The translations under genes and the position numbers were made by a program. The notes beneath the pieces are model-generated. The model had not been told where the DNA came from, searched no databases, and was given only the letters and a program-made list of their open reading frames with translations. Of a DNA stretch of 64,000 nucleotides, positions 12,481-24,429 are shown piece after piece. Each line of letters begins with the position of its first letter. The first letter of the stretch is position 1. Source of the DNA: Ignelater luminosus (lineage: Eukaryota > Arthropoda > Insecta > Coleoptera > Elateridae); the NCBI GenBank assembly GCA_011009095.1, contig VTPC01000480.1, positions 1 to 64,000 of the forward strand, read 5' to 3'.

Positions 12481-12899
12481 AGTCAAAAAAAATTTCTAAT
12501 TGACTGCAGTACTTTTCCAAAAATGTAATTGCGAGTAGTGGAATACATACAACGCCAAAAGGTAGTAGTAAGGTACCGGTCTTGCCATTTGGCTTAATCT
12601 TGAATTACTCCATATAAATAGAATAAATGACAAAAATGCAAGATCTACCACATTTCGGTTTCCAAGCTGCAATATTCTTGTCTATTAAACACAAATTCTG
12701 GAATTTTTAGTAAATGTTCTCGCAAAAGATTTAAATCAAAACCTAAATGGATTTACAAATTGCTCAATTGATGTTCGAGATAGCAAAGCAGTTAGAATTT
12801 GTAGAATTATACAAACATAAAACACAGCAATAATTCTAAAATAATTATACTACAGGTTTTCTAAAGATTTATTTAATAAGTTCTCTACATAACGTAACA
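12481..12899 (-). other. 3' flank of UGT gene A, containing a deletion junction
   Basis: From about 12655 to 12850 this matches the 3' flank of gene B (about 15940-16095), sharing TTTCGGTTTCCAAGCTGC, GATGTTCGAGATAGCAAAGCA and TACAAACATAAAA. Sequence before about 12480 matches UGT intron 2 instead, so a junction lies between about 12480 and 12655. An AATAAA signal on the minus strand lies near 12867. Confidence 0.65.
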
Positions 12900-15331
12900 C
12901 TAATTTTTCTTTTTTTTCTGACTAACCTTCGTAACAGATTTCTCTGAATTTTGGCAACATTTTTTAAGAGCTTTAATAATTACAAATAGGGGCACAAATA
13001 TAATTAATATCACTGCTGCAACAACATCTAACAATAAATATTGATACCATGATAGATTTAGTGCTGCAGATCTTAAATGAGGTGCACCTTTATGTCTGAT
13101 GACGTATTCAGTCCAAAATACAGCTTTGTCTATTTGTTTTATAGGATCGGCATGCATTATTTCAGATCTTGCTTTAATGTTTTCCCTGTATCTGCAAAGA
13201 CAAAATTACGTAAGTAAGCAGCTATGCCAAGCTATACCAAATATCATACAAAATACAGGTAACTTACTTGGGATTATTGAGAACTTTATTTAAAGCTTTG
13301 GTTAATTTTTCTTCAGTCAATTCTTTGAACGGTATTGAAATTCCATATCCACCTCTTTGTGCAATTGCTGCATTTTTATGTTGATCACCAAGTACGGGTA
13401 TTCCAATTATGGGCACGCCATGGTAAACGGCTTCCGTTGTACTTAACAGACCGCCGTGTGTTATAAATAATTTGATGTTTGGATGAGCTAAAAACTAATC
13501 ATAAGTAAGCAATTTTAACGCTATAAACACCAATTCAAAAGGCCCAAATCTGGTCTCTTTACGGATTGCCTTTCGCTATAGAGTCAGTTCATTTCTTTTT
13601 TTACTTTTTACGAAAAGTGGTTCCATTTTGATTTTACATTTGTAAGATAAGTACGAAGTTTGAGTGATTTGAAATTTGGAAAAAACACTTTTCTTGATGT
13701 AACATCACAATCAACAGTTGATTTAAAGTTAACGTAATGAAGCAATGCACCAAAATAATATGTAAGTTGGCTGTTAACGGGTGCTCATAGTTATTCATTC
13801 AAAAAGGCTTCCTTGGTCTTGATATGACCCTTCTAACCTCATTTACATATTTTTGATTTTTTGAAAGTATTATTAAACTAAGTATTATCATTATGTTTAC
13901 TAACATGGTTATGTTCATGACAAAAATACCCTGCATGGTCAATTCCTGACCTTCCATAAATAGTCAACGACAGTCAAGCCCTAACTGCTCCAAACGACTA
14001 TTTGGAATCTTGAGATGTTTTCATTAAAATAAAGTTTATCCATAAAGAGAAATTAAAAATAATAAGTAATTTGCAAAAAAACTTTATCACTTTATGGAAT
14101 AATAAATTTAAGTTCTCTAGTTTTTAAAAATATCATTTGAGATGAAAACTATCGCGCGGGTTATTCAAAGTTATTAATTCTAATAGATAATCTACAATAC
14201 AAGTATTTAGAAGTGTATTTTGTTTACCTATAATATCTGATTGAGGTAACCATTTACTAATTTTAACGTTTGATGGTTGATTGGGCAAAGTTTCTTCTTC
14301 CCATTTCCATAAGACGTTTTGCTTCAGCTTGGAAAATGCCTTGAGTATGCAGTCACGTTTTTCTGTGGGCATATCTTTACTTTGTAAATTGGATCCCATA
14401 CTAAACAGTATGACACCATTTTTAGCACTGTCTAAATACTTCTGCAAGTCTTCTGGAAGTTTCTTAGGAGGTTTAACATGAAAACCACCGATGTCTATGA
14501 GATTAGGCAAATTAGGTGTAGCTGGGTTTATACTAATATGTGAATTTACTAATACCAGAGATGTATTATAGTATAACTCGTTCAAATCAGGTGCATTTGG
14601 AAAATACTTATGCATCAGTTCATTTTGTCTTGGTAAGGCGTAAAATTGGTTAAATAATCTCAAACCAATATAAATAATACAATTCCAAAATCTTTGAATA
14701 AAACCTGTATTAAATTCTGGATCTGAATATATATCAGGAATGTAAGCTGGTGAATCAGGATTACCAATTTGAGGATGCGTCCAATGCGGTGCAGCTATTG
14801 GACACAGAACGACGCATGGTGCGTTAAAATGATGGCAGAATGCTTTAAATGCTTCATTTAGAGATTGATGCAATATTACCAAATCAAATTCTTGATTTGA
14901 TCTTAAAAATTGTTGTACATTAGTGTTATTCAGAGCATCTTCAGTTAATTGAAGTGCTACTGCGTCCCATAACAGTACAGTATGTATTAAGTTGCTCTCG
15001 GTTTGTTCGAATAATTTTGATTTCATAATAGCTAAAATAAATATTTTATTTTTTGATCACACGATATGTTAAATGGATACTGAATTCACTTACGTTTTAG
15101 TTTTTCTATTGATCCAGTTAACAAAACTTGTTTAAAATTCTTTACAGGAGTTTTTTCTTCGAAAGGTGTAATCACGGTAACTTCATGACCTCGAGCTGCT
15201 AATTCCTTAAGAAGTCGATCGCCTAATTGATAATGACTGTAAGCAGGAACATGAAAAACACCCAGTATTTTAGCACTATTAACCGCACAAATAAATAGAA
15301 AAAAAATTAGAAATTGAACTGATTTTCCCAT
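12900..15331 (-). CDS. UDP-glycosyltransferase, copy A (four exons, intact)
   Basis: Exons are 15331-15094, 15031-14228, 13487-13268 and 13191-12900, all joined by GT-AG introns. They total 1554 nt, or 517 residues, the usual UGT length. Residues 1-19 are a signal peptide. YSHYQLG (His33) holds the expected catalytic histidine. The C-terminal half binds UDP-sugar: WLPQSD, then THGG (His358-Gly360), Glu366 and the Asp382-Gln383 sugar-contact pair. A single membrane helix (YQYLLLDVV...IIK) and a basic tail ending KKKN, a dilysine ER-retrieval signal, follow. Family knowledge predicts glucosylation of small lipophilic compounds in the ER lumen; the substrate cannot be read. Exon 2 carries one extra codon relative to B, C and D. 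Intron 2 is short (740 bp). The TATA box seen in B is eroded here. Confidence 0.92.
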
Positions 15332-16137
15332 GTTGTTCAGTTACGGACGGTATCAATAATGCGTGAAGGTCTACTTACAATTAGGTTTAATACGACAATT
15401 GACCTTTGATCTTATTTCATTTCACTTTTTAAAGTTACGTAATCCTTACACAATAGTATAGTAAAATAAAACGTGGCGATCATGAGTTGAAAAACATTCC
15501 GAAGTTACGTTTTTGTGTGTGATTTTCTCTTGTTCAAGATATTTTTAAAACTTCAATAATAATTTACAAGTGGTTGCCATCTTTTATAAGTTGTTTGTTA
15601 TTATCCAATTTAAACTTGATTGATAACAATAATTTTCTTAGCGAGAATGGATGGAATATTTATTTATAATGTGTAATTATAGCTGGTCATCATTATCTTT
15701 ACTCTTCGTTTCTGGAATATCAAGTAAAATAGAAAGTGTAATTTCTACTTATTGGGTATAGGTATAGAAATGTAAAACAATGTACAGTTTGGCAGTTCTA
15801 GATTATTCATCAACTGACAACCACAATAATTAAAAAACTCTTTGAAGGTTATCAACCTGTTCGTCGGCAACTGTCACAAAGATGCATATGTCGGTATAAC
15901 TGTATAAAAACTAGTTTTGGTAATTTCTATCAAATTTCGGTTTCCAAGCTGCTTATATTCTCGGCTCTGAGAATACACTAAGTGAACACAAGAATATGCG
16001 TTCGATTGATGTTCGAGATAGCAAAGCACTTAGAATTTGTAGAAGTATACAAACATAAAATACCGTAATAATTCTAACATAATTGTACTACAAGTTTTTT
16101 AAAGATTTATTTAATAAGTTCTCTACATAACGTAACA
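15332..16137 (-). other. Intergenic spacer: 5' flank of UGT A and 3' flank of UGT B
   Basis: The first about 440 bp match the upstream flank of gene B (about 20519-20965), including the 5' leader GCGTGAAGGTCT and a TTTACTCTT...TGGAATAT block, so the duplicated unit includes the promoter region. The rest is the gene B 3' flank, with AATAAA on the minus strand near 16105. No other feature seen. Confidence 0.6.
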
Positions 16138-19100
16138 CTAATTTTTCTTCTTTTTCTGACTAACCTTCTTAACAGATTTTTCTGATTTTTGGCAACAATA
16201 TTTTTGAAGAGCTTTGATAATTACAAATAAGGGAACAAATATAATTAATATCACTGCTGCAACAACATCTAACAATAAATATTGATACCACGATAGATTT
16301 AGTGCTGCAGATCTTAAATGAGGCGCACCTTTATGTCTGATGACGTATTCCGTCCAAAATACCGCCTTATCTATTTGTTTCATAGGATCGCCATGCATTA
16401 TTTCGGATCTTGCTTTAACATTTTCTTTGTATCTGCAAAGGCAAAATTACGTGCATAAACAGCTACGCCAAGTTATACCAAATATCACAAGATACAGGTA
16501 ACTTACTTGGGATTATTGAGAACTTCTTTTAAAGCGTGGGTTAATTTTTCTTCAGTTAATTCTCTGAACGGTATTGCAATTCCATATCCATCCCTTTCTG
16601 CAGTTGCAGCATTTTTTAGCTGATCAGCAAGCACGGGTATTCCGATAATAGGCACGCCGTGGTAAATGGCTTCCGTTGTGCTTAACAGACCGCCATGTGT
16701 TATGAATAATTTGATGTTTGGATGAGCTAAAAAACAGTTGTGAATCATAAATAAACAATATTAATACTACAAATCCGGTTTTCACTAGGATGAGCACCAG
16801 TTCAAAAGACCTAAATCTGGTCGCTTTAGGGAGGTTTTACTGTATGTGTTTAACTCATATCATCTAAAAGATCAAAACTGTACATTCAGAAGTTTGTACG
16901 AGGGTGGTCTGAAAAGTTTCCGATCTCAACGGGAAGATGGCAGCACTCGTAAATAAAAGCTACTGAATTTCGTTGTTCATCTGTTGACAGTTACTCACCA
17001 AAGTTTCAGCCATTCTGGACGCGCAGTTTTTATGTAACAGTCGTTTGAGTGAGTTGATGTGAGTTTTTTTGTGAAAATGGACAAAATCGAGTATCGAGCT
17101 GTCATTAAATATTTGTTTTTGAAAGGCAATACGCCTTCGCAAATAAAAGATAAGTTGGACTCTGCACCATCATTTACCACAGTGAAATTTTGGGCTGCTG
17201 AATTTAAACGTGGCCGTAGGAGCTTGGAAGACGATGAACGTTCGGGACGTCCAAAAACTGCAACTACCGACGAAAACATCGCCAAAGTTCACCAAATGGT
17301 GCTAGACGACCGCCGAATTAAAGTGAGAGAGATAGCAGAGGTTATGAACATGTCGAAAGAACGTGTTTGTCACATATTAAATCAACATTTAAGCATGAGA
17401 AAGCTGTCCGCGCGTTGGGTGCCGCGTTTGCTCACGTTAGACCAAAAACGTGTTCGAATGAATATTTCCAACGCTCTTTTGGCGCAGTTTAGGCGAAATA
17501 AATCCGAGTTTTGGCGCCGATTAATTACTGTAGATGAAACTTGGATACACCATTATACGCCCGAATCAAAAATACAGTCCAAACAGTGGACTGCAAAGGG
17601 GGAACCGGCTCCAAAAAAAAGCAAAACCTGTTTTTTCGGCTGGGAAAGTGATGGCGACTGTTTTTGGGATAGTCATGGAGTTATTTTAATCGATTATCTT
17701 CAAAAAGGAAAAACCATTACAGGAGCATACTATGCATCATTACTTGACAAGGTGAAGGCAGAACTTGCGAAAAAACGGCCACATTTGCAGAAAAAGAAAA
17801 TCCTGTTTCACCAAGACAACGCACCGTCTCACACCTCAGCGGTTGCCATGGCGAAAATCCACGAATTACGGTTTGAACTGCTTGACCATCCGCCTTACTC
17901 ACCAGATCTAGCCCCAAGCGACTTCTTTTTGTTCCCTCATCTAAAAATTGCGCTCGGAGGACAAAGATTTTCGTCAAATGAAGAGGCAATCACCTTCGTG
18001 AACAATTATTTTGCAGAGAAAAATGCCGAGTACTATTTGGACGGGTTACAGAGATGGGAGCATCGCTGGGAGAAGTGTGTAGAGTTACAAGGAGACTATG
18101 TTGAAAAATAAAAAAAAATTTTCAGAAAAAATGTCTTGTATCTTTGTTAGGTCGGAAACCTTTCAGTCCACCCTCGTGCATGCAGATATGTTTCAGGCAT
18201 CTTTTTTGATTTATAGAATCAATCGGGTATCAATAATAGAGAATGTGCTTAACAGCAACGACTCGACGATGAACTAGAACGGTCCAGTCAAAATCAAAAA
18301 CAGTATGATTTGATAATCTAATTTGTATTTGTTGAAGTGGTCAAAACGCACTGCTAACCGTTTTAATTACACATGATAAAAGAAGTGTAAAGGTAGGCGG
18401 GTTGATAGAATTGTGCGGAGGTCTGCAAAATTAGCAGATAGTTGGACGAATACCTATATACACTGGAGCTCTGAGGATGATCTATTTCTACGTTAGAAAT
18501 GCTTATGGTATTGACACATCACACAATAGCTAATAAGGCCGGATTTATTCAATTTGGCCCTGAATGGATGGATGACATAACGTTATGCGCAAAAGTGTAG
18601 TTTTTCTATGACTTAAAAACTGGTTTAACAAAAATAAAAATAAGTTTGGTTCAAAAAATAAAAAACGAAACGTTATGGTAAGTTCAAGCGGACAAGGCAA
18701 GTAATAAAACAGTTTTCATTTCTTTGTTACTATACCTCTTTCATTTTTACCAAAAATGGTCCCATTCTGATCTTACATTTCTAAGACTAGTACGAAGTTA
18801 TAGTAATTTGAAATTTTGAAAAAACGTTTTCCTTGATATGACATCAATCAAAAGTCAATTTGAAGTTAACGTAATAGAGCAACGCACCAAAATTATATCT
18901 AAGTTGGCTGATAACGGGCGCTCATAGTTATTTATTTAAACAGGCTTTCTTGATCTTGATATGACTCCTTGAACGTATTTTAAAATCTTGTTTACTGACA
19001 TGTTTATGTAAAAATAATATGGTGCATTGTCAATTCCTGATCTTCCATGACTAGTTAAGGAGAGTAGGTTAAAATCTCCTGTTCTTGATTTGGAGATTTA

Positions 19101-20518
19101 TCGTAGGTATAGGTATATAAAGATGAATATTCGAAAGATAGGTTTTAAAGGAATCAAGTCATAACTGCTTCCAATGACTGTTTAGGATGTTCTTGTTGGA
19201 ATAAAGTCTATTCATAAAGAGAGATTAAAACATAAAAACGTTTTAAAAATTAATAAATAATTTGCCGATCACTTTACGGAATAATAAAGGTAAGTAGTTC
19301 ACAGTCTAGTTTTTCTAAACATTATCTGAGGTAAAACCATTGGGTGGGATATTTAAGGTTATTAATGCTAATAGATAATCTATCATATAAGTTTTTAAAA
19401 GTGTATTTTTTGCTTACCAATAATATCTGATTGCGGCAACCATTTACTAAGTTTAACGTTTGATGGTTGATTAGGAAGAGTTTCTTCTTCCCATTTCCAT
19501 AAAACGTCTTGCTTCAGCTTGGAAAATGCCTTAAGTATACATTCACGTTTTTCTGTGGGCAAATCTTTACTTTGTAAATTGGATCCCATACTAAACAGTA
19601 TGACACCATTTTTAGCACTGTTTAAATATTTCTGCAAGTCTTCTGGAAGTTTTTTAGGAGGTTTAACATGAAAACCACCGATGTCTATGAGATTAGGCAA
19701 ATTAGGTGTAGCAGGGTTTATACTGATATGTGAATTCACTAATACCAGAGATGTATTATAGTACAACTCGTTCAAATCAGGTGCATTTGGGAAATACTTA
19801 TGCATCAGTTCATTTTGTCTTGGCAAAGCGTAAAAATAATTAAATAATCTTAAACCAACATAAATGATAGAATTGCAAAATCTTTGGGTAAAACTTGTAT
19901 CAAAACCTGGATCTGAATACATATCAGGAATGTAAGCTGGTGAATCAGGATTACCAATTTGAGGATGCGTCCAATATGGTACAGGTAATGGACATAGAAC
20001 GATGCATGGTGCGTTAAAATGATGGCAAAATCCTTTAAATGCTTCATTTACAAATTGATTCAATATTACCAAATCAAATTCTTGTTTTGACTTTAAAAAT
20101 TGTTGTACATTAGTGTGATTTAGAGCATCTTCAGTTAATTGAAGTCCGATTGCGTCCAACCACAGTACACTACGTATTAAGTTGCTCTGGGTTTGTTCGA
20201 ATAATTTTGATTTCATAGCTAAAATGAATATTTTATGTTTTGATCACACGCTATGTTAAATGGATACTAAATTCACTTACGTTTTAGCTTTTCTATTGCT
20301 CCGGTTAACAAAACTTGTTTAAAATTCTTTACAGGAGTTTTTTCTTCGTAAGGTGTAATCACGGTAACTTCATGACCTCGAGCTGCTAATTCCTTAAGAA
20401 GTTTATCGCCTAACTGATAATGACTGTAAGCAGGAATATGAAAAACACCCAGTATTTTAGCACTATTAACCGCACAAATAAATAGAACAAAAATTAGAAA
20501 TTGAATTGATTTTCCCAT
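16138..20518 (-). CDS. UDP-glycosyltransferase, copy B (four exons, intact, mariner in intron 2)
   Basis: Exons are 20518-20281, 20218-19418, 16726-16507 and 16432-16138, joined by GT-AG introns in phases 1, 1 and 2. They total 1554 nt, or 517 residues, with no internal stop. The order is signal peptide (1-19), YSHYQLG (His33), FDLVILNQ acceptor-domain stretch, WLPQSD, THGG signature, Asp381-Gln382 sugar pair, one membrane helix and a KKKN dilysine end. It is the closest paralog of copy A and is predicted to be an ER-lumenal glycosyltransferase for lipophilic substrates. Intron 2 is about 2.7 kb because a mariner (16899-18176) sits in it, in the opposite orientation. A TATA box lies about 55 bp before the ATG. 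It looks functional if the intron is spliced normally. Confidence 0.92.
16899..18176 (+). mobile_element. Mariner element M1 inside UGT B intron 2
   Basis: The ends are inverted repeats of about 25 bp starting CGAGGGTGGTCTGAAAAG (left) and CGAGGGTGGACTGAAAGG (right, complement), with two mismatches. TA precedes the left end; the right side reads TG, a probable point change of the TA duplication. The length of 1278 bp is normal for mariner. It carries one transposase gene and lies antisense to the host UGT. Confidence 0.92.
17077..18111 (+). pseudogene. Mariner transposase (DD34D), M1, with a locally shifted frame
   Basis: The ATG at 17077 begins MDKIEY, the expected mariner start; an in-frame start at 17059 only adds six residues. 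The frame is open for 344 residues. It has two helix-turn-helix regions, a WVPRLLT linker, and catalytic Asp153 (VDETW), Asp247 (HQDNAPSH) and Asp282 (PDLAPSD), spaced DD34D. Between about 17612 and 17665 the residues are wrong for the family. One extra A in an A8 run and one missing T in a T5 run shift the frame over about 15 codons and then restore it. The second mariner (46534-47825) shows the expected SAGKVMAT text there. Probably inactive unless the indels are sequence errors. Confidence 0.85.
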
Positions 20519-20571
20519 GTTGTTCAGTTATGGACGGTATCAATAATGCGTGAAGGTCTGTTGGAGTAGAC

Positions 20572-20579
20572 TATTTATA
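20572..20579 (-). promoter_or_regulatory. TATA box of UGT gene B
   Basis: The minus strand reads TTATAAATAG about 55 bp before the ATG. Initiation would be expected about 30 bp downstream, near the leader shared with gene A. In gene A the same place reads TTGTAAGTAG and 13 bp between it and the leader are missing. Confidence 0.6.
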
Positions 20580-21869
20580 ATTATGTTTGTAACGATCATT
20601 GACCTTTTGATCTTATTTTATTTCACTTTTTAGTGTTACGTAATATTAACACAGTAGTTTAGTAAAATAATTCGTGGCGATTCCGAAGTTACGTTTTTGT
20701 GTGTGATTATCTCCCGTTCGAAATGTTTTTAGAATTTCAATAATAATTGACAAGTAGTTGCCATTTCTTAGAAGTGGTTTGTTATTTTAGAATTTAAACT
20801 TGACTGATAACGATAAGGATATAAAATTGTTTAATTTTATTAGCGACAATAGATTGTATATTTATTTATAATGTGTAATATAGCCGGGCTTCATGATCTT
20901 TACTCTTAGTTCCTGGAATATAAAGTAAAATAGAAAGTGCAATTTTTGCTTGTTTGGTATAGGTCATTAGGTTTGTAGATTCGTCCAAGTTAAATCCAAG
21001 TGTTCTTGAATTGTTCTGTTTAGAACTTTCGCACTGAATTTTGGCGACCACAAATAGTAGCATTATTGTCTTCAGAATACCCACATACACGTGCTGATTC
21101 ATAATTTCTTGAAGTCTATATAGTTGATCGACTTTATGCTGCTCTCTCAACGGTGCTTTACAGTAAACAACTAATATCTTGTATCATTACATCACTCAAA
21201 AAAAGCAAAAACCTACCCTAATCAGAATGCTGAGCAGTCCAAGAGACGTGACCTTTCACTAACTTGATTCTTTTACGACATGAAAGATTTTCGCGCGAGA
21301 TGTTTGACAGCAGACTAAGAAATTTCTTATCCATAATATTCTTGTAACATCTAATTGACACTAAAATGCATCGAAGATGATCTTTAGAGAGACAGTCTAT
21401 GGGGACGATTCAGTCTTAGTGTTTCTCTCAGTGCTTGCCTTGGTTTCCTATGCACCTTCTCTTTAGTACCGTTCAGCAGTTTACATATCTAGAAATCTAA
21501 TTTGCAGTAGTATAACACACTTAGTTTTTTTGTTTTTTGACAAATATAATTCTTCAATAACTATACGATATTTGTAAAGATTGAAAATAATCTTTTCAGG
21601 TAAGTTATGCCCATGAGTTCCGCTACGAAAAAATAAAAGTACAGCTTGCAAAAAACTAAGAACGCTATGCTATTGATAATTGGTTATTTGTTTAACAGAA
21701 ACCATGTTTTGTTTTTGTGCATCTCTGCAGATCATGCCTAAGGCGGCTAACTGACTGGTCAGTTATCTCAAACTTTAAAATATATGTAAGAAAGGTCGAT
21801 CATTCTTAAAATAATTATGCTGCAGGTTTTCTAAAGATTTATTTAATAAGTTCTGTACATAATGTAACC
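20580..21869 (-). other. Intergenic spacer between UGT C and UGT B
   Basis: Sequence up to about 20965 is the upstream flank shared with gene A. Sequence from about 21640 to 21830 is a 3' flank shared by copies C and D (compare 27645-27830; both contain ATGCCTAAGG and AACTGACTGGTCAG). The middle part, including a 94-codon minus-strand frame at 20866-21150, has no recognised function. AATAAA on the minus strand lies near 21840. Confidence 0.5.
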
Positions 21870-23770
21870 CTAATTCTTCTTTTTCTTCGTACTAACCTGC
21901 TTTATAGATTTCTTTTGGCAACAATATTTCTTAAAACCTTTGATAATTACAAATAAGGGTACAAAAATAATTAAAATTACTACTGCAATAACATCTAACA
22001 ATAAATATTGATACCATGATAAACTTAGTGCTGCAGATCTTAAATGATGTGCACCTTTATGTTTGATGACGTATTCCGTCCAAAATACAGCTTTATCCAA
22101 CTGTTTGATGGGTTCATCGTGCATTATTTCAGATCTCCATTTAACATTTGCTCTATATCTGTATAAAAAAAGATATTATTACAACAATCATATTTAATTG
22201 AAAAAATTACTTACTTTGGGTTGTTTATTACTTCATTTAAAGCGTGACTTAACTTTTCTTCTGTTAATTGTTTGTATGGCACTAAAATTGCATACCTGTT
22301 CCTTTCTGCAAGGGCTATATTTTTTTCTTGACCACCAAATATTGGTATGCCAATAATTGGTACACCATGATAAATTGCTTCTGTTGTACTTAATAAACCT
22401 CCATGTGTTATTAACAATTTAATGTTACGATGAGCTAGAGGTAAAATTTGTATGTAATTTATCTATAGTACTTTTTGTAAGAGTAACACAAATTAATAAT
22501 ATGACTAACAGAAGTGAAAACGCAAATTAACTCAAGTCTCATCAAACTTCTTTATAGATCCAAAAATATCGAAGGATACCGTCGTTACTGGTAGCAATAT
22601 TAGAAAATGTTTTAGGACTATACATGGTGTTCGATAAAGCCTGGATTCTTCCTTATATGAAATGTATTTTCTTACCTATAACATCTGATTGAGGTAACCA
22701 TTTACTGAGTTTAACATTTGGTGGTTGATTGGGTAAAGTCTCGTCTTCCCATTTCCATAAAACCTTCTGCTTCAGTTTGGAGAATGCCTTGAGTATGCTC
22801 TCTCGTTTTTCTTTGGGCAAATTTTTGCTTTGTAAATTTGACCCTAAGCTAAACAATACGACACCATCTTTAGCACCATCCAAATATTCTTGTAGGTCTT
22901 TCGGAAGTTTCTTAGGTGGCTTAACATGGTATCCACCAATATCTATCATATTCGGTAAGTAAGGCACGGCAGGATTAATACTGATATGTGAATTCACTAA
23001 TATCAATTATGTATTATAGTACAATTCGTTTAAATGAGGTGCGTTTGGAAAATATTTATGCATAACTTCATTTTGTCTTGGGATGGCATAAAGATGATTA
23101 AACAATCTTACTCCAACATACAGAAGAGAATTTAGAAATCGTTGAGTAAAACTTGTATCAAAAGCTGGATCTGAATACATATCAGGAAAATAAGCTGGTG
23201 AATCCGGATTAGCAATCTGTGCATGTGTCCAAAGTGGTACAGTCACTGGACTTAGAACAACACAGGGTGCGTTATAATAGTGACAGAATCCTTTAAAAGC
23301 ATCATTTCCGAATTGATTTAATATTACCAAATCAAACTGATTGTTTGATTTTAAAAATTCTTGCACGTTGGGATGGCTTAAAGTACTTTCCACTAATTCA
23401 AGACCCATCAGTTCTAGCCACACAATATTTCTAATTACGTTACTTTCAGTTTGTTCAAATAATTTGTCTTTCGTGGCTAAAATAAAATCTTATGAGCAAT
23501 AATATAAATTAAAAATTAAAAATACTCACGTTGTAATTTTTCTATTGCACCGGTTAGTACAACTTGTTTAAAATTCTTCACCGGATTCTTCTCCGCATAA
23601 GGAGTAATCACAGTAACTTCATGACCGCGAGCTGCTAATTCTTTCAGAAGTCTGTCACCTAACTGATAATGACTATAAGCGGGCATATGAAAAACACCCA
23701 GTATTTTAGAACTATTAACCGTACATAGTATAAACGTGAACAAAACTAAGACTTGTGTTGATTTCCCCAT
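21870..23770 (-). pseudogene. UDP-glycosyltransferase, copy C, disabled by an in-frame stop
   Basis: Exons are 23770-23530, 23476-22676, 22434-22215 and 22158-21870, with intact splice sites and a continuous frame except for TAA at 23009-23007 (codon 237), where copy D has TCA. Any product would end at 236 residues, before the UDP-sugar-binding half. Downstream there are further changes at conserved sites: the sugar-contact Asp (position 382 if read through) is Gly (GAT to GGT at 22333-22331), AHPN has become AHRN, and a conserved Gly in AEKSGY is Arg. The signal peptide, YSHYQLG, THGG, membrane helix and KKKN tail remain. It is the closest paralog of copy D. A recent pseudogene, unless the stop is an allele or a sequencing error. 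Confidence 0.88.
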
Positions 23771-24429
23771 TTGTGATGCTCTGTGATATGCGACTTCAAT
23801 AGCTGTTCGTGATAAACTAAACTTATTGATCTTGAACCGGCAAATCGTATTAAGTATCTAAAATTGTGTAGTTTTGCGCGCGAAGCGAAATTACTTATTG
23901 TTGAATTTGAATAATTTACAATACTGACAAGCTGTATATAATAACAAAAAATTTTGAGCAATTGTTAGAGATAAATGCATTTTTTGTAATAAATTGTTGT
24001 TTTGTAGAATTTACAAAATAGACAATTAGCATAGCCTGGAATCTTACCGTCGATAACTACCTTGGACTCCGAACTCAAATCACTTAATAATTAATTGTTA
24101 ATTATGTACCATTCTTACAAAAATAGTATTAAAATAATTATTCCAACCCTGTTACGGGCACACAAATCCCAAGCTTTGGTTATTAGTATTGAAAATACAA
24201 GTTTTTTATAGAAATAAAAGTTTGTTTATATTGATAAAAGAAATTTATAAAAAAATAAGAAGATTCATAATTAATCAGCTTATCAATACTTGAAACAAAG
24301 TTAGATAAAGCACCTTGTAGTAATAACAATGACACTAAGTTTTAAATTATTATGTGAATTGTAAACACTTAAAAGAAAATTTCAGAATTATCAAGAAATT
24401 CTGAAAACATAATTTAATTAATGAAATGA
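23771..24429. other. Upstream flank of UGT C, nothing else recognised
   Basis: AT-rich. No clear TATA box at the expected distance from the ATG at 23770. No gene or repeat supported. Confidence 0.4.

Noticed and set aside
14281..14481. Plus-strand frame antisense to UGT exon 2 (also seen at 22729-22962 and 29119-29322)
   Set aside because: Recurs only because the UGT exon on the other strand is conserved; no start context or family match.
17717..17989. Minus-strand frame inside the M1 mariner
   Set aside because: Mirror of the transposase coding sequence, not an independent gene. The same holds for frames antisense to M2, M3 and M4.
20866..21150. 94-codon minus-strand frame upstream of UGT B
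   Set aside because: Lies in a flank shared with UGT A where the frame is not kept; no motif recognised.
21870..23770. Calling UGT C a functional gene
   Set aside because: The in-frame TAA at codon 237 removes the whole sugar-donor domain, and further conserved residues are changed.
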